Below are positions 15,904 through 23,164 of a DNA stretch of 23,303 bases, one piece after another (position 1 is the first letter of the stretch; each line of letters opens with the position of its first letter). Location: positions 1 through 23,303 of the forward strand of contig JBAJNL010000021.1 of NCBI GenBank assembly GCA_036881885.1, given 5' to 3'. The DNA is from JBAJNL01 sp036881885. GTDB lineage: Bacteria > Pseudomonadota > Alphaproteobacteria > Holosporales > Hepatobacteraceae. A program made the translations under genes and the position numbers. The notes under the pieces were generated by a model, which ran no database searches, was not told the DNA's origin, and worked only from the letters and a program-made list of their open reading frames with translations.

Positions 15904-16387
15904 AAAACGTTAGCTCGGCATTGCCCTGAAGGGTTAGCTTATCACCGCTTTCTTCAACCTTAAAGGCGTCAGCGCGCAGCGTGCCTTTGGGGCCTTCACC
16001 TGTAAGAGGGGTGTCGCCTTTTAATGATTTTTTTTCAGGGTCTAGGTGTACGCGGTCGGTGACAAGGTGTGTGCCGTCGCTGGTGGTCAGCGTAACGGGG
16101 CCCTCAAGATCGATGGTTTTGTCAGAGCGATAAGTGGCTTTGGGGCTTTGGGCGGTCAGGGTTTGATCTTTATGATGCAGGTGATAGGCAAGGCCCGTTG
16201 CAACGTTTTGAGTGTCCTCTTTTTGTATCAGGGCTTCGGGCTCAAAAACTGTTTTAAGAGACCACGTGACAATCAAATAAAAAGCCAAGATGATCCAAAA
16301 GCCCACCATGCCATAACGCAAAAGCTTGAGCAGTTTGCCATAGCGCTTGGGGCAGTGCGCACGAGAAGGGCGTAAAGAGCGTTTCAT
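15893..16387 (-). CDS. lptC: LPS export protein LptC
   Basis: LptC is a bitopic inner-membrane protein that passes LPS from LptB2FG to LptA. A basic N-terminus is followed by one membrane helix (about residues 25-45, GMVGFWIILAFYLIVTW). A periplasmic domain of short beta strands follows, including TGLAYHLHHKDQTLTAQSPKATY and KGTLRADAFKVEESGDKLTLQG. The length of about 165 residues is normal. I chose ATG at 16387; a TTG at 16405 would add six residues, but AAAGG stands only 1 nt from it, and neither start has an ideal ribosome-binding site. It overlaps lptA by 11 nt and follows kdsD by 33 nt. The sequence is weakly conserved across the family; the order of genes makes the call firm. Confidence 0.88.
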   Translation of the reverse strand: MKRSLRPSRAHCPKRYGKLLKLLRYGMVGFWIILAFYLIVTWSLKTVFEPEALIQKEDTQNVATGLAYHLHHKDQTLTAQSPKATYRSDKTIDLEGPVTLTTSDGTHLVTDRVHLDPEKKSLKGDTPLTGEGPKGTLRADAFKVEESGDKLTLQGNAELTFYED

Positions 16388-16420
16388 CGCAGGGCAACCA
16401 AGCAAGCCTTTCTTTTCAAG

Positions 16421-17437
16421 CTAAGAGGGGTTTAAAAAGGGTACTTTATTTTGAGGCGCGGCGCGGATGCAATCTTGCCAATGGACAATGCCCTCAAGAT
16501 GTCTTTGATCATCAACGATCGCCAGCACGTTCACTGCTTTTTGCTGCATCAGGTGCAGTGCGCTTGCAAGTGACAGGTCGGCATGACAACACAAAGGATC
16601 ACGCGTCATAATGTTTTCAACCTGGGTGTTGAGAAGCTCGGCATTCAAGCAGCGCCTTAAATCGCCGTCTGTCACAATGCCTAAAAGACGGTTGTCTGTG
16701 TCCACAACAAACAACGAGCCAAAGCGTTTGTGGGTCATCTCTAAAAGCGCCTCTTTCATCGGCGTTGTGGGCAACACAAGGGGTAGGGCGTCCCCCTTAT
16801 GCATCACATCCTTTAACGTGAGCAATTGAAAACCCAAGCTGCCCGAGGGATGAAGCTGTTTGTAAACGGCAGATGTCAAATTTTTTGCCTCGGCCACAAG
16901 GGACAGCAACATATCACCCAAGGCCAGCATTAAAAGGGTCGATGTGGTGGGTGCCATGCCCAAAGGGCAAATCTCGGATGCTTGCGGCAAGGTTAAAACG
17001 TGTGTGGCTTTGGCGGCTAAGGGGCTTTGTGCATTGCTTGTCATGGCCACCACAGGTGTCTCAAGGCGTAAGGCATGTTGGATCAGGGGCGTTAGTTCTT
17101 CTGTGTGGCCCGAATTTGATAACACAAACAACATGTCTTGTGGGTTCACAAGGCCCAAGTCGCCGTGTGCCGCATCGGTGGGGTGGATAAAAACAGCGGG
17201 CAGGCCGATCGAGCTAAAAGAGGCCGCAAGCTTGGTCGCAATGTGCCCACTTTTGCCCACACCTGAAAACAAAAGCTTGCCACTGATTTGTCGCAGGGTG
17301 TTGACCAAAACATCAAGTGTGTTCAGGTTTAAGGGCGCCAAATCTTCAAGAGCCGTGATATAAGTGCGCGTCATGCTTTGAAGACGGCTTTGAAGGGCTG
17401 TTTTGCGTGCAGACTTTCGCAAGAGTGTTGTGGGCAA
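16421..17437 (-). CDS. kdsD: Arabinose-5-phosphate isomerase (KpsF/GutQ family)
   Basis: KdsD converts ribulose 5-phosphate to arabinose 5-phosphate, the first step towards Kdo of LPS. The 338-residue cytosolic protein has a SIS domain (about residues 40-175; GVGKSGHIATKLAASF, HPTDAAHGDLG, LSNSGHTEEL) and two CBS domains (about 205-330; VTDGDLRR). The family motif HPGGxLG reads HPSGSLG, with Ser for the second Gly; the His is kept. The TTG start at 17437 is supported by AAAGGG about 10 nt upstream and by a promoter at 17470-17498; an ATG at codon 22 is the alternative. It opens the operon that continues with lptC, lptA and lptB, the classical gene order. Confidence 0.95.
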   Translation of the reverse strand: MPTTLLRKSARKTALQSRLQSMTRTYITALEDLAPLNLNTLDVLVNTLRQISGKLLFSGVGKSGHIATKLAASFSSIGLPAVFIHPTDAAHGDLGLVNPQDMLFVLSNSGHTEELTPLIQHALRLETPVVAMTSNAQSPLAAKATHVLTLPQASEICPLGMAPTTSTLLMLALGDMLLSLVAEAKNLTSAVYKQLHPSGSLGFQLLTLKDVMHKGDALPLVLPTTPMKEALLEMTHKRFGSLFVVDTDNRLLGIVTDGDLRRCLNAELLNTQVENIMTRDPLCCHADLSLASALHLMQQKAVNVLAIVDDQRHLEGIVHWQDCIRAAPQNKVPFLNPS

Positions 17438-17469
17438 GCTTTTGAACCCTTTGAAAGAATCTTACAGTT

Positions 17470-17498
17470 AGTATAAGCGATGCCCTTTAAAGGTTCAA
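17470..17498 (-). promoter_or_regulatory. Sigma70-type promoter of the kdsD-lptCAB-priA-fdxA operon
   Basis: On the minus strand TTGAAC (17498-17493) and TATACT (17475-17470) are separated by exactly 17 nt. They match four of six and five of six consensus bases. Transcription would begin near 17463, giving a leader of about 25 nt that contains the AAAGGG ribosome-binding site for TTG 17437. Position, spacing and orientation all fit. Confidence 0.65.
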
Positions 17499-17529
17499 TG
17501 CCAGAAAAAAAACCGCAGCGCTTCAAAAG

Positions 17530-17550
17530 AATGGCAATCCAGTGTGTGTT
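17530..17550. repeat. Truncated type I repeat remnant
   Basis: TGGCAATCCAGTGTG here matches the outer arm and flank of type I repeats elsewhere (CGGCAATCCATCGTGTG at 17803-17819). The opposite arm is missing. It lies just upstream of the kdsD promoter. Confidence 0.5.
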
Positions 17551-17581
17551 GGCCACCAACATTTTACAAAAACAGATTTAA

Positions 17582-17716
17582 TTTATTGATTTTGCTTAAA
17601 AATTTTCTAAACTTGCGGACGGTCGAGGATGCCCTTCGCGCGCCTAAAACAAGACAACCTACAAGACAAACCAACAAAATCTACACGAAATAAGAGTGCG
17701 CATCTTCGCGATGACG
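17582..17716 (+). repeat. Dispersed element, copy B
   Basis: This second copy of the element at 1767-1888 (minus strand) reads on the plus strand. The promoter-like pair is TTGATT (17586-17591), 16 nt, TAAACT (17608-17613). The hairpin segment reads GCGGACGGT, a 7-nt loop, GCCCTTCGC. It still pairs in eight of nine positions when G-U pairs are allowed, although several bases differ from copy A. It then shares TCGCGCGCCTAAAAC and an A-rich tail containing CTACACGAAA, and ends with TTCGCGATGACG. It carries no reading frame that I would call a gene. Confidence 0.75.
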
Positions 17717-17770
17717 TTTGGTGTGACGCCCTTGCGATGACAACGGGCGTGACGTGGTATGCCCCCAAAC

Positions 17771-17904
17771 CGTCATTGCGAGGAGAAACTTTTGTTTCGA
17801 CGCGGCAATCCATCGTGTGCTTTGGCTGCTTAAGGTGCGTAGCAAGTGGATCGCGCGGGGTGCGACGCATCTTCGCGATGACAAGAGGGGCTACAGTCTT
17901 CGCG
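17771..17904. repeat. Repeat cluster 3: composite palindromic repeat, inverted
   Basis: A type I hairpin is at 17771-17812 (arms CGTCATTGCGAGGAG and GACGCGGCAATCCA, inner stem GAAAC-TTTT-GTTTC), then a spacer. A type II hairpin follows at 17846-17882, giving the composite unit in reverse orientation (112 nt). More degenerate pieces run to about 17904. The cluster stands just beyond the 3' end of the minus-strand FYDLN gene. Apart from the kdsD promoter and element B, I see nothing else in 17438-17956. Confidence 0.9.
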
Positions 17905-17956
17905 ATGGCGGTAAAGTAGTTGTGTGCGGTGACAAAAACGTGGTGCGTGTGAGCGG

Positions 17957-18280
17957 CTAGGGGGCGTCGGTAAAGCTTTGGGAAGATTCCTTTGAAAAAA
18001 CCGCAAGGTCTTGCTCGTCGTCAAGGTCTTTGGTGTCTTCGATCAAGTCGTCGACGCTTAAGGCATCGTCAGTCAGTGCTTGGCCTTCAAGGTCTTTTGT
18101 GACAAGATCGCTGGCATTTTGGTCTGCCTTTGGCGGCGCACTGCTTAAAAGTGCCTCTTCGGTGAGTTGTGCAACGGGTGATTTGCACTTGGGGCAAACG
18201 GCCTGTTCTTGGTTCATATCGTAAAAGCGTGAACAGCATGCGGCGCAAAAATGTTTTTTTCCAAAATTTTCATGAGACAT
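17957..18280 (-). CDS. FYDLN-acid family zinc-ribbon protein
   Basis: This small cytosolic protein of 107 residues belongs to the TIGR02300/FYDLN_acid family typical of alphaproteobacteria. A zinc ribbon is formed by CAACCSRFYDMN and CPKC (two CxxC pairs in the first 40 residues), with FYDMN in place of the naming motif FYDLN. The remainder is strongly acidic, as in the family. Its function is unknown. ATG 18280 is preferred over GTG 18286 because GGAG at 18291-18288 stands 7 nt from the ATG and only 1 nt from the GTG. It is divergent from rpsA, with which it shares a 182-nt A+T-rich intergenic region. Confidence 0.88.
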   Translation of the reverse strand: MSHENFGKKHFCAACCSRFYDMNQEQAVCPKCKSPVAQLTEEALLSSAPPKADQNASDLVTKDLEGQALTDDALSVDDLIEDTKDLDDEQDLAVFSKESSQSFTDAP

Positions 18281-18377
18281 ACACACTCTCCAACCCTATA
18301 CTTTCTCTGCCTTTTTTAAGCTGCGCATACACTTTTTCATCTTTTTTTGTGCATCACACTATAAATATATGTTGTTT

Positions 18378-18406
18378 TTTTCAAAAAAAGGTTATCTTTT
18401 TATAAA
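18378..18406 (+). promoter_or_regulatory. Weak candidate promoter for rpsA
   Basis: TTTTCA (18378-18383), 17 nt, TATAAA (18401-18406) matches the sigma70 consensus at four and five of six positions. A small hairpin GCCC ... GGGC (18408-18422) follows. The region is A+T-rich, so chance matches are likely. Confidence 0.25.
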
Positions 18407-18462
18407 CGCCCCCAAAGAGGGCATAAGGATTTGACAAAAGCTGGGTGCTTTAAGAGGATTAA

Positions 18463-20304
18463 ATGGCAGAAAATAAATTCGTTATAACTGATGAAACTGA
18501 AGACTTCGGTGCCCTTTTAGACGACTTTTTTAAAAGTCAAAAGGTGCTGGAGCGATGTCTCGCCAAGGGCTATATACGCTCGGTGGCTGATGACGATGTT
18601 TTGGTTGACGTTAGAACATCAGCGAATGCCTATATCTCGGAAGGGACGATTCCGCTTAAAGAGTTCAAGCAAGATGACGGCACCTTACCCAAAGAGGGTG
18701 ATGTGGTGGATGTTTACATCGAGCGCTTTGAAGGCCGCAACGGTGAGCTGGTGCTTAGCTATGAGCGTGCAAAGCGTGAAGCGGCTTGGGTTGAGTTGGC
18801 ACAACTTTATGAAAAAGGTGAACCCGTTGAAGGCGTCATTTTTGATCGCGTTAAGGGCGGCTTTACCGTAAATGTAAAAGGCATTGTGGCCTTTTTGCCA
18901 GGCAGCCAGATCGACGTGCGTCCCGTGAAGGACCCAACGCCTTTAATGCACATTAAGCAAACCTTTAAACTGCTTCGCATGGATCGTCAGCGTAGCAACA
19001 TTGTGGTGTCGCGCCGTGCAATTATGGAAGAGTCGCGCTCTGAGTCAAGGGACGAGCTGATTTCGAAGCTTGAAGAAGGTCAAGTGATCAAGGGTGAGGT
19101 GAAAAACATCACAGATTACGGTGCCTTTATTGACCTTGGTGGTATTGACGGCTTGCTGCATGTCACAGATATGTCGTGGCAACGGGTGCAAAATCCGCGT
19201 GACATGCTGACTGTGGGCCAAATGGTTGAAGTGAAGATCATTCGCTTTAGCAAAGAAAATGGACGCATCTCGCTGGGTATGAAACAACTTGAGGCTGATC
19301 CCTGGAGTGACGTTGAAAAACAATTCCCGCAGGGAACACGCATTAAGGGCGTGGTCACCAACATTACCGATTATGGTGCTTTTGTTGAACTGTAACCGGG
19401 TGTTGAAGGCCTTATTCACGTTTCTGAAATGTCATGGCAAAAGAAGCCTGTTGCACCCTCCAAGATTGTCTCGTTGCAGCAAAGCGTCGAGGTGGTTGTG
19501 CTTGAGGTAGATCCGTCGCGTCGTCGCTTGTCGCTTGGTCTCAAGCAGTGCAGCTCGAATCCTTGGGAAACCATTCAAGAGAAGTTTGCTGCCGGCACTA
19601 TTTTTGAGGGAGAAGTCAAAGATATCACACACTTTGGTCTTTTTGTTGAGTTGGTTCAAGGCATTGACGGTATTGTGCACGCAAGTGACTTGTCGTGGGA
19701 TCAAGACGATGCCCAGGCGCTGAGTGCTTACAAAAAGGGCGATAAGATTCGCGTTAAAGTGTTGCGTGTTGAAGTTGAAAAAGAGCAGGTGGTGCTTGGT
19801 GTCAAGCAACTTTCTGAAGATCCTGCAGCCGAGGCACGTTCGGCCTTTAAAAAGGGCGATGTGGTCACCTGTGAAATTACAGCGCTTCAAGATGCGGGTC
19901 TTGACGTGGCCTTTGCCAATGGTGCTTTGAAAGGTTTCATTAAAAAAGTTGATCTGTCACGTGATCGTGCCGAGCAGCGCGCAAACCGTTTTGCTGTGGG
20001 CGAAAAAGTTGATGCCAAGATCATGACGCTTGATGCCTCGCGCGTGTCGCTTTCGATCAAAGCGCGCGAACTTGAAGAAGAGCGGGATATTATGCAAAAG
20101 TACGGCTCGTCTGATAGCGGTGCCACGCTGGGTGAAATGCTTGGTTTGTCGCTTGACAAAGCCACCAAGGGCAAAGACGCAAAAGAGAGCACAGACAAAA
20201 ATGTCAAAGCCGCTAAGGTGTCAAAACCTGCCACTTCTGCTGAAGATGCCAGCAAAGCGACTGAGGTTAAGAAAGAAAAAGCAGACACAACCGACAAAGC
20301 TTAA
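18463..20304 (+). pseudogene. rpsA: 30S ribosomal protein S1 gene with an in-frame TAA
   Basis: S1 binds mRNA on the small subunit and is essential for translation initiation in most proteobacteria. The reading frame from ATG 18463 (AGAGG ribosome-binding site) codes for domains 1-3 and the beginning of domain 4, then meets TAA at 19393-19395 after 310 codons. The same frame then continues without a break to TAA 20302-20304, giving the rest of domain 4, domains 5 and 6 and a Lys/Thr-rich tail. Family proteins read VEL-E-PGVEGLIHVSEMSW across this point, so one G-to-T change (GAA to TAA) explains the stop. Both halves are well conserved on either side. The next Met (19429) lacks a ribosome-binding site. 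Either a sequencing error, a recent nonsense mutation, or readthrough is involved; it is labelled pseudogene only for the stop. Confidence 0.9.
19393..19395 (+). other. In-frame TAA inside rpsA
   Basis: The codon context is GAA CTG TAA CCG GGT. It is exactly in phase with the start at 18463 and with the downstream coding sequence, so this is a substitution and not a frameshift. The family residue at this position is Glu. Confidence 0.95.
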
Positions 20305-20313
20305 CCCTAAGGC

Positions 20314-20476
20314 TGTCATTGCGAGAAAGAAGCTAAGTTTCCGACGCGGCAGCCCTCCAAAACCGTCACTGCGAGGAGAAACCGTGGGTTTCGACGTAGC
20401 AATCCATCGCGTGCCTTGGCTGTTTCAGGTTCAGACATGTGGATCGCCACACGGCAGCTGGCCGTTCGCGATGACG
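20314..20476. repeat. Repeat cluster 4: composite palindromic repeats, inverted
   Basis: It begins 10 nt after the rpsA stop. A type I hairpin is at 20314-20355 and a second at 20364-20406 (inner stem AAACC ... GGGTTT). A spacer and a type II hairpin at 20439-20476 (inner stem ACGGC-AGCTG-GCCGT) follow. 20364-20476 is one composite unit of 113 nt in reverse orientation. Further degenerate pieces occur at 20611-20655. Confidence 0.9.
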
Positions 20477-20488
20477 CGGTCAACTATT

Positions 20489-20624
20489 GGCTTGATTTTG
20501 ATTAAAAATTTGCTAAAGTTGTGGATGCTGGAGAATGCCTCGCGCGCGGATAACAAAGAAAATCTAGGGGAAGATCTACACAAAACAAGAGCGAACACCA
20601 CAAACTGACGCTTTCGCGATGACG
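20489..20624 (+). repeat. Dispersed element, copy C
   Basis: This third copy of the element has TTGATT (20492-20497), 16 nt, TAAAGT (20514-20519), then GGAGAATGCC and TCGCGCGC with two bases fewer than copies A and B. It continues with an A-rich tail containing CTACACAAAA and ends with TTTCGCGATGACG. The hairpin arms are less complementary than in A and B. With cluster 4 it accounts for nearly all of 20305-20640; 20641-20714 shows nothing I can name. Confidence 0.7.
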
Positions 20625-20714
20625 ATGGGCACTTGCACCATTCGGGATGATGATTAACACACTGACAACATCGTTATTTGTGCATTATTTTTATGTAAAG
20701 GGGTGAGGCGGCAA

Positions 20715-20791
20715 TGGCACGCCCGAAGGGATTCGAACCCCTGACCTTTGCCTCCGGAGGGCAACGCTCTATCCAGCTGAGCTACGGGCGC
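20715..20791 (-). tRNA. tRNA-Arg (anticodon CCG)
   Basis: The 77-nt gene folds as a standard cloverleaf. The acceptor arm is GCGCCCG with CGGGCGT (first pair G-U), the D-arm is GCTCAGCTGGATAGAGC, and the anticodon stem TTGCC/GGCAA holds the loop CTCCGGA. The T-arm contains GGTTCGAATCC. The anticodon CCG reads the Arg codon CGG. The discriminator is G and the terminal CCA is encoded in the DNA. No clear terminator follows on the minus strand. Confidence 0.97.
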
Positions 20792-20850
20792 TGAAAACTG
20801 ACCTTTTAGGTTTTCTTTTCTCTTTTGTTGTACCCTAAAAAGGTGCTTTG

Positions 20851-21138
20851 GTGAAGGATGCTCTCTTGACTGAAGAGAAAGATAAGGAATGTGTGATAGG
20901 AACAGCCCCGCTCATGTTAAAAAGTAAAACGCACCTGTCCCAATATATTCCTTATTCCGCTAACGAAAAGCACATTGATGTGATCAGCATTTACGATGAC
21001 ACCGTTTTTTGTTCTGGTGAGGACGCGCTTGGGCACCCTGGTGTTTTTTTAGATCTTAGCAAAACCGGGCGCGCCGTGTGTCCTTATTGCAGCCAAATTT
21101 TTGAAAACATCAAGCGCCTTGGCCAAGAAAAAACCTAG
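20851..21138 (+). CDS. zf-CHCC zinc-finger domain protein
   Basis: The product of 95 residues ends in a zf-CHCC domain. It has Cys in VFCSG, His in ALGHPGVFLDLS and the pair CPYC in AVCPYCSQIF, a likely zinc site of the type found in the mitochondrial complex I accessory subunit NDUFS6 and in short alphaproteobacterial proteins. A role in complex I assembly is suggested by that relationship and is not shown here. The N-terminal 40 residues are longer than in many relatives. GTG 20851 is chosen because AAAAAGG (20837-20843) lies 7 nt before it; a TTG at 20848 is in frame, and an internal ATG at codon 22 is possible. It is transcribed away from the tRNA gene. Confidence 0.85.
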   Translation: MKDALLTEEKDKECVIGTAPLMLKSKTHLSQYIPYSANEKHIDVISIYDDTVFCSGEDALGHPGVFLDLSKTGRAVCPYCSQIFENIKRLGQEKT

Positions 21139-21250
21139 GCACCATCTTTTGCGTGTCTTTTTAAATCTTTTTCTTAATGAATATAGGGTCATGTCTAAAT
21201 TATTTGCACGCTTCTTGCGTTGATAGGCAAAAAAACGATGGTTCTTTGTG

Positions 21251-22378
21251 ATGGTGTGGTTTTTACGTCAAGAAATCTTTGGTTTGCTTTTAGGGTTGCT
21301 TTGGGTGCATCCTTTAAACGTGCTTTATGCGTCATCAAATTTGTCTGAAAACAGCATACAGAAAACATTATCAAGCACTCAAGCAAATCCTCACAAAAAA
21401 TTTTTAGAAGGCCTTCGTGCCAATCTTGAAAAAGAGAAGGCGTTTTTTGCAGTTGAGGCTACAAAACAAAAAGCGGGTGATACAAAGCAGGCGATCGAAA
21501 CGTATATTGGCTATGTGTCAGAACTTTTAAGGCAGTACGAAGGATTTTCAAAAGAGATCAACAATGCAACTGACGCACAAGAAGTTAACAATATGGTTCG
21601 ACGTCATAAGGTTCAGATTAAAACACATCAAACAGTTGTAAAAAGTTTGCAAGATGCAACGCATATAAAGGGCACACAAAGCGTTCAAAAGATTTTCTCT
21701 CCCGAGACAGCTGTGCCCAGTGTTGTGTCAAGCGTTTCTGCAAAAACGTCATCACAGAGCAAAACCTTACACCTTGAACAATTGGAAGTGTTAAAAAAAT
21801 CTTTGAATGATACAAAGTCTGATTATGACGCTTTGATGATTGACTACGATAAACTGGTTAAAGAATACAATAAGCGTTGGCGCTCGTTAGATCCAAAAAA
21901 AGTTGAAGCCGCGAAAAAAGCGTTAATCGATGTGCAGTTGAAAGCGCAACAAGTCAAAAAAGAAACCATTAGCATGGTTGCGCAGATAGAAGTGCTGAGA
22001 AAAAAAGTGATGGCGCGGCTTTTTCCAACATATAATTTTGCAACACGCTCTACAGAGCGCCCGCGTGCCTTGAATGTGCTTAACCCATCAGTGCTTTCAA
22101 GTGAAGAGAGGCAGGAGATTCAGAGCGCAAAAGATTTTTTAAAGCACGTAAACGAAGATGTGCAACTGAGAAAAGACACACTGAAAAGACTGACAAAAGA
22201 AATGCATACAGTGCATCAATCTGCTGATAACGCGCCTAAGACAGCGCAAGATCCCACCTTACAACAGTCGCACAAAGCACCAAAGAAATGGTCTGCCAAG
22301 AAAAAAGTGGCAGTGGCTGCTGCGGCAGTGGCTGTGACGACCGGTGTGGTGGCGGCGGTTCTAGCGTCACAAAGGTAA
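21251..22378 (+). CDS. Exported coiled-coil protein with C-terminal membrane segment
   Basis: I do not recognise a family. The 375-residue product has an N-terminal signal-type segment (about residues 2-25, FGLLLGLLWVHPLNVLYAS). A long Lys/Glu/Gln-rich middle has heptad-like leucine spacing (about 55-130 and 180-265) and suggests coiled coils. The last 25 residues (KKVAVAAAAVAVTTGVVAAVLASQR) form an Ala/Val-rich membrane segment with lysines before it. There are no cysteines or catalytic motifs. ATG 21251 is preferred; GTG 21248 is in frame directly before it, and no clear ribosome-binding site precedes either. The architecture resembles surface or host-membrane proteins of intracellular bacteria, but that is inference. 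Confidence 0.7.
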   Translation: MVWFLRQEIFGLLLGLLWVHPLNVLYASSNLSENSIQKTLSSTQANPHKKFLEGLRANLEKEKAFFAVEATKQKAGDTKQAIETYIGYVSELLRQYEGFSKEINNATDAQEVNNMVRRHKVQIKTHQTVVKSLQDATHIKGTQSVQKIFSPETAVPSVVSSVSAKTSSQSKTLHLEQLEVLKKSLNDTKSDYDALMIDYDKLVKEYNKRWRSLDPKKVEAAKKALIDVQLKAQQVKKETISMVAQIEVLRKKVMARLFPTYNFATRSTERPRALNVLNPSVLSSEERQEIQSAKDFLKHVNEDVQLRKDTLKRLTKEMHTVHQSADNAPKTAQDPTLQQSHKAPKKWSAKKKVAVAAAAVAVTTGVVAAVLASQR

Positions 22379-22474
22379 AAGTGCGTTTTCATGTCAAGAG
22401 GTGGGTTGGTGTGTCAAACGAAAAAACAACGCTGTATGGTTGAAAGAGCTCTTTAAAAAAGATAGAACAAGGGT

Positions 22475-23083
22475 ATGGATATTAACACTTGCTATGATGA
22501 TCTGCCCACATCTGTTGACGGCAAAGCCTTGGCCATTGATACCGAAACCATGGGGCTTGAAACCGGCCGAGATAGACTGTGTGTTGTGCAAGTGACAGCT
22601 GGCACAGGCCAGGTGCATCTTGTGCAGATACGCAAAAACAAGGCGCCGGCACCTTATCTAAAGCGGGTGTTGCAAGATCCGAAAATTGTAAAGATTTTTC
22701 ACTTTGCACGCTTTGATATGGCGGCTTTGGCCGATGCCTTTGGCGTGATGCCCAAACCCGTCTTTTGCACCAAAATAGCCTCAAAATTGGCGCGCACTTA
22801 TACCGACCGCCACGGCCTGCGCGAGCTGTGCCGCGAGCAACTTTCGGTTGATCTGTCAAAGGCCGAACAAAGCTCGGATTGGGGGCGTGATGTGTTGACC
22901 GAAGATCAAAAAAAGTATGCCGCACGTGATGTGGTGTATTTGCATGCCCTTAAAGATAAGCTAGAGGCACTTTTAAGACGCGAGGATCGTTTTGCGTTAG
23001 CGCAGCAATGCTTTGATGCTTTGCCCATGCGCGTTGCCCTTGATTTGGCGAACTTTAAAGCCGATATTTTTCAGCATGCGTAA
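22475..23083 (+). CDS. rnd: Ribonuclease D (DEDDy 3'-5' exonuclease), short form
   Basis: This is a cytosolic 3'-5' exoribonuclease of about 202 residues that trims tRNA and other small RNA 3' ends. All DEDDy residues are visible: Asp22 and Glu24 in AIDTETMGL, Asp81 in HFARFDMAAL, and Tyr148 and Asp152 in YAARDVVYL. Only the exonuclease domain is present; the HRDC domains of E. coli RNase D are absent, as is usual for alphaproteobacterial members of this length. AAGGG stands close to the ATG at 22475. It follows the coiled-coil gene with a 96-nt gap and is followed by repeat cluster 5. Confidence 0.92.
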   Translation: MDINTCYDDLPTSVDGKALAIDTETMGLETGRDRLCVVQVTAGTGQVHLVQIRKNKAPAPYLKRVLQDPKIVKIFHFARFDMAALADAFGVMPKPVFCTKIASKLARTYTDRHGLRELCREQLSVDLSKAEQSSDWGRDVLTEDQKKYAARDVVYLHALKDKLEALLRREDRFALAQQCFDALPMRVALDLANFKADIFQHA

Positions 23084-23164
23084 CGTTTAGGTTGTGTTAT
23101 CCAAACCTGTGCTGAAAGAAAACCGCAAACACTGAGCCGCAACAGCAGCGGCTAGGGCATACGA

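Noticed and set aside
16944..17363. Plus-strand frame of 139 codons opposite kdsD
   Set aside because: It overlaps a conserved SIS-domain gene entirely and has no ribosome-binding site or family resemblance.
19393..19429. Frameshift in rpsA
   Set aside because: The downstream coding sequence is in the same frame as the upstream one, so a base substitution to TAA is enough; no indel is needed.
19429..20304. Independent gene for a short S1-like protein starting at ATG 19429
   Set aside because: The Met is the conserved internal residue of HVSEMSW in domain 4, and no ribosome-binding site precedes it.
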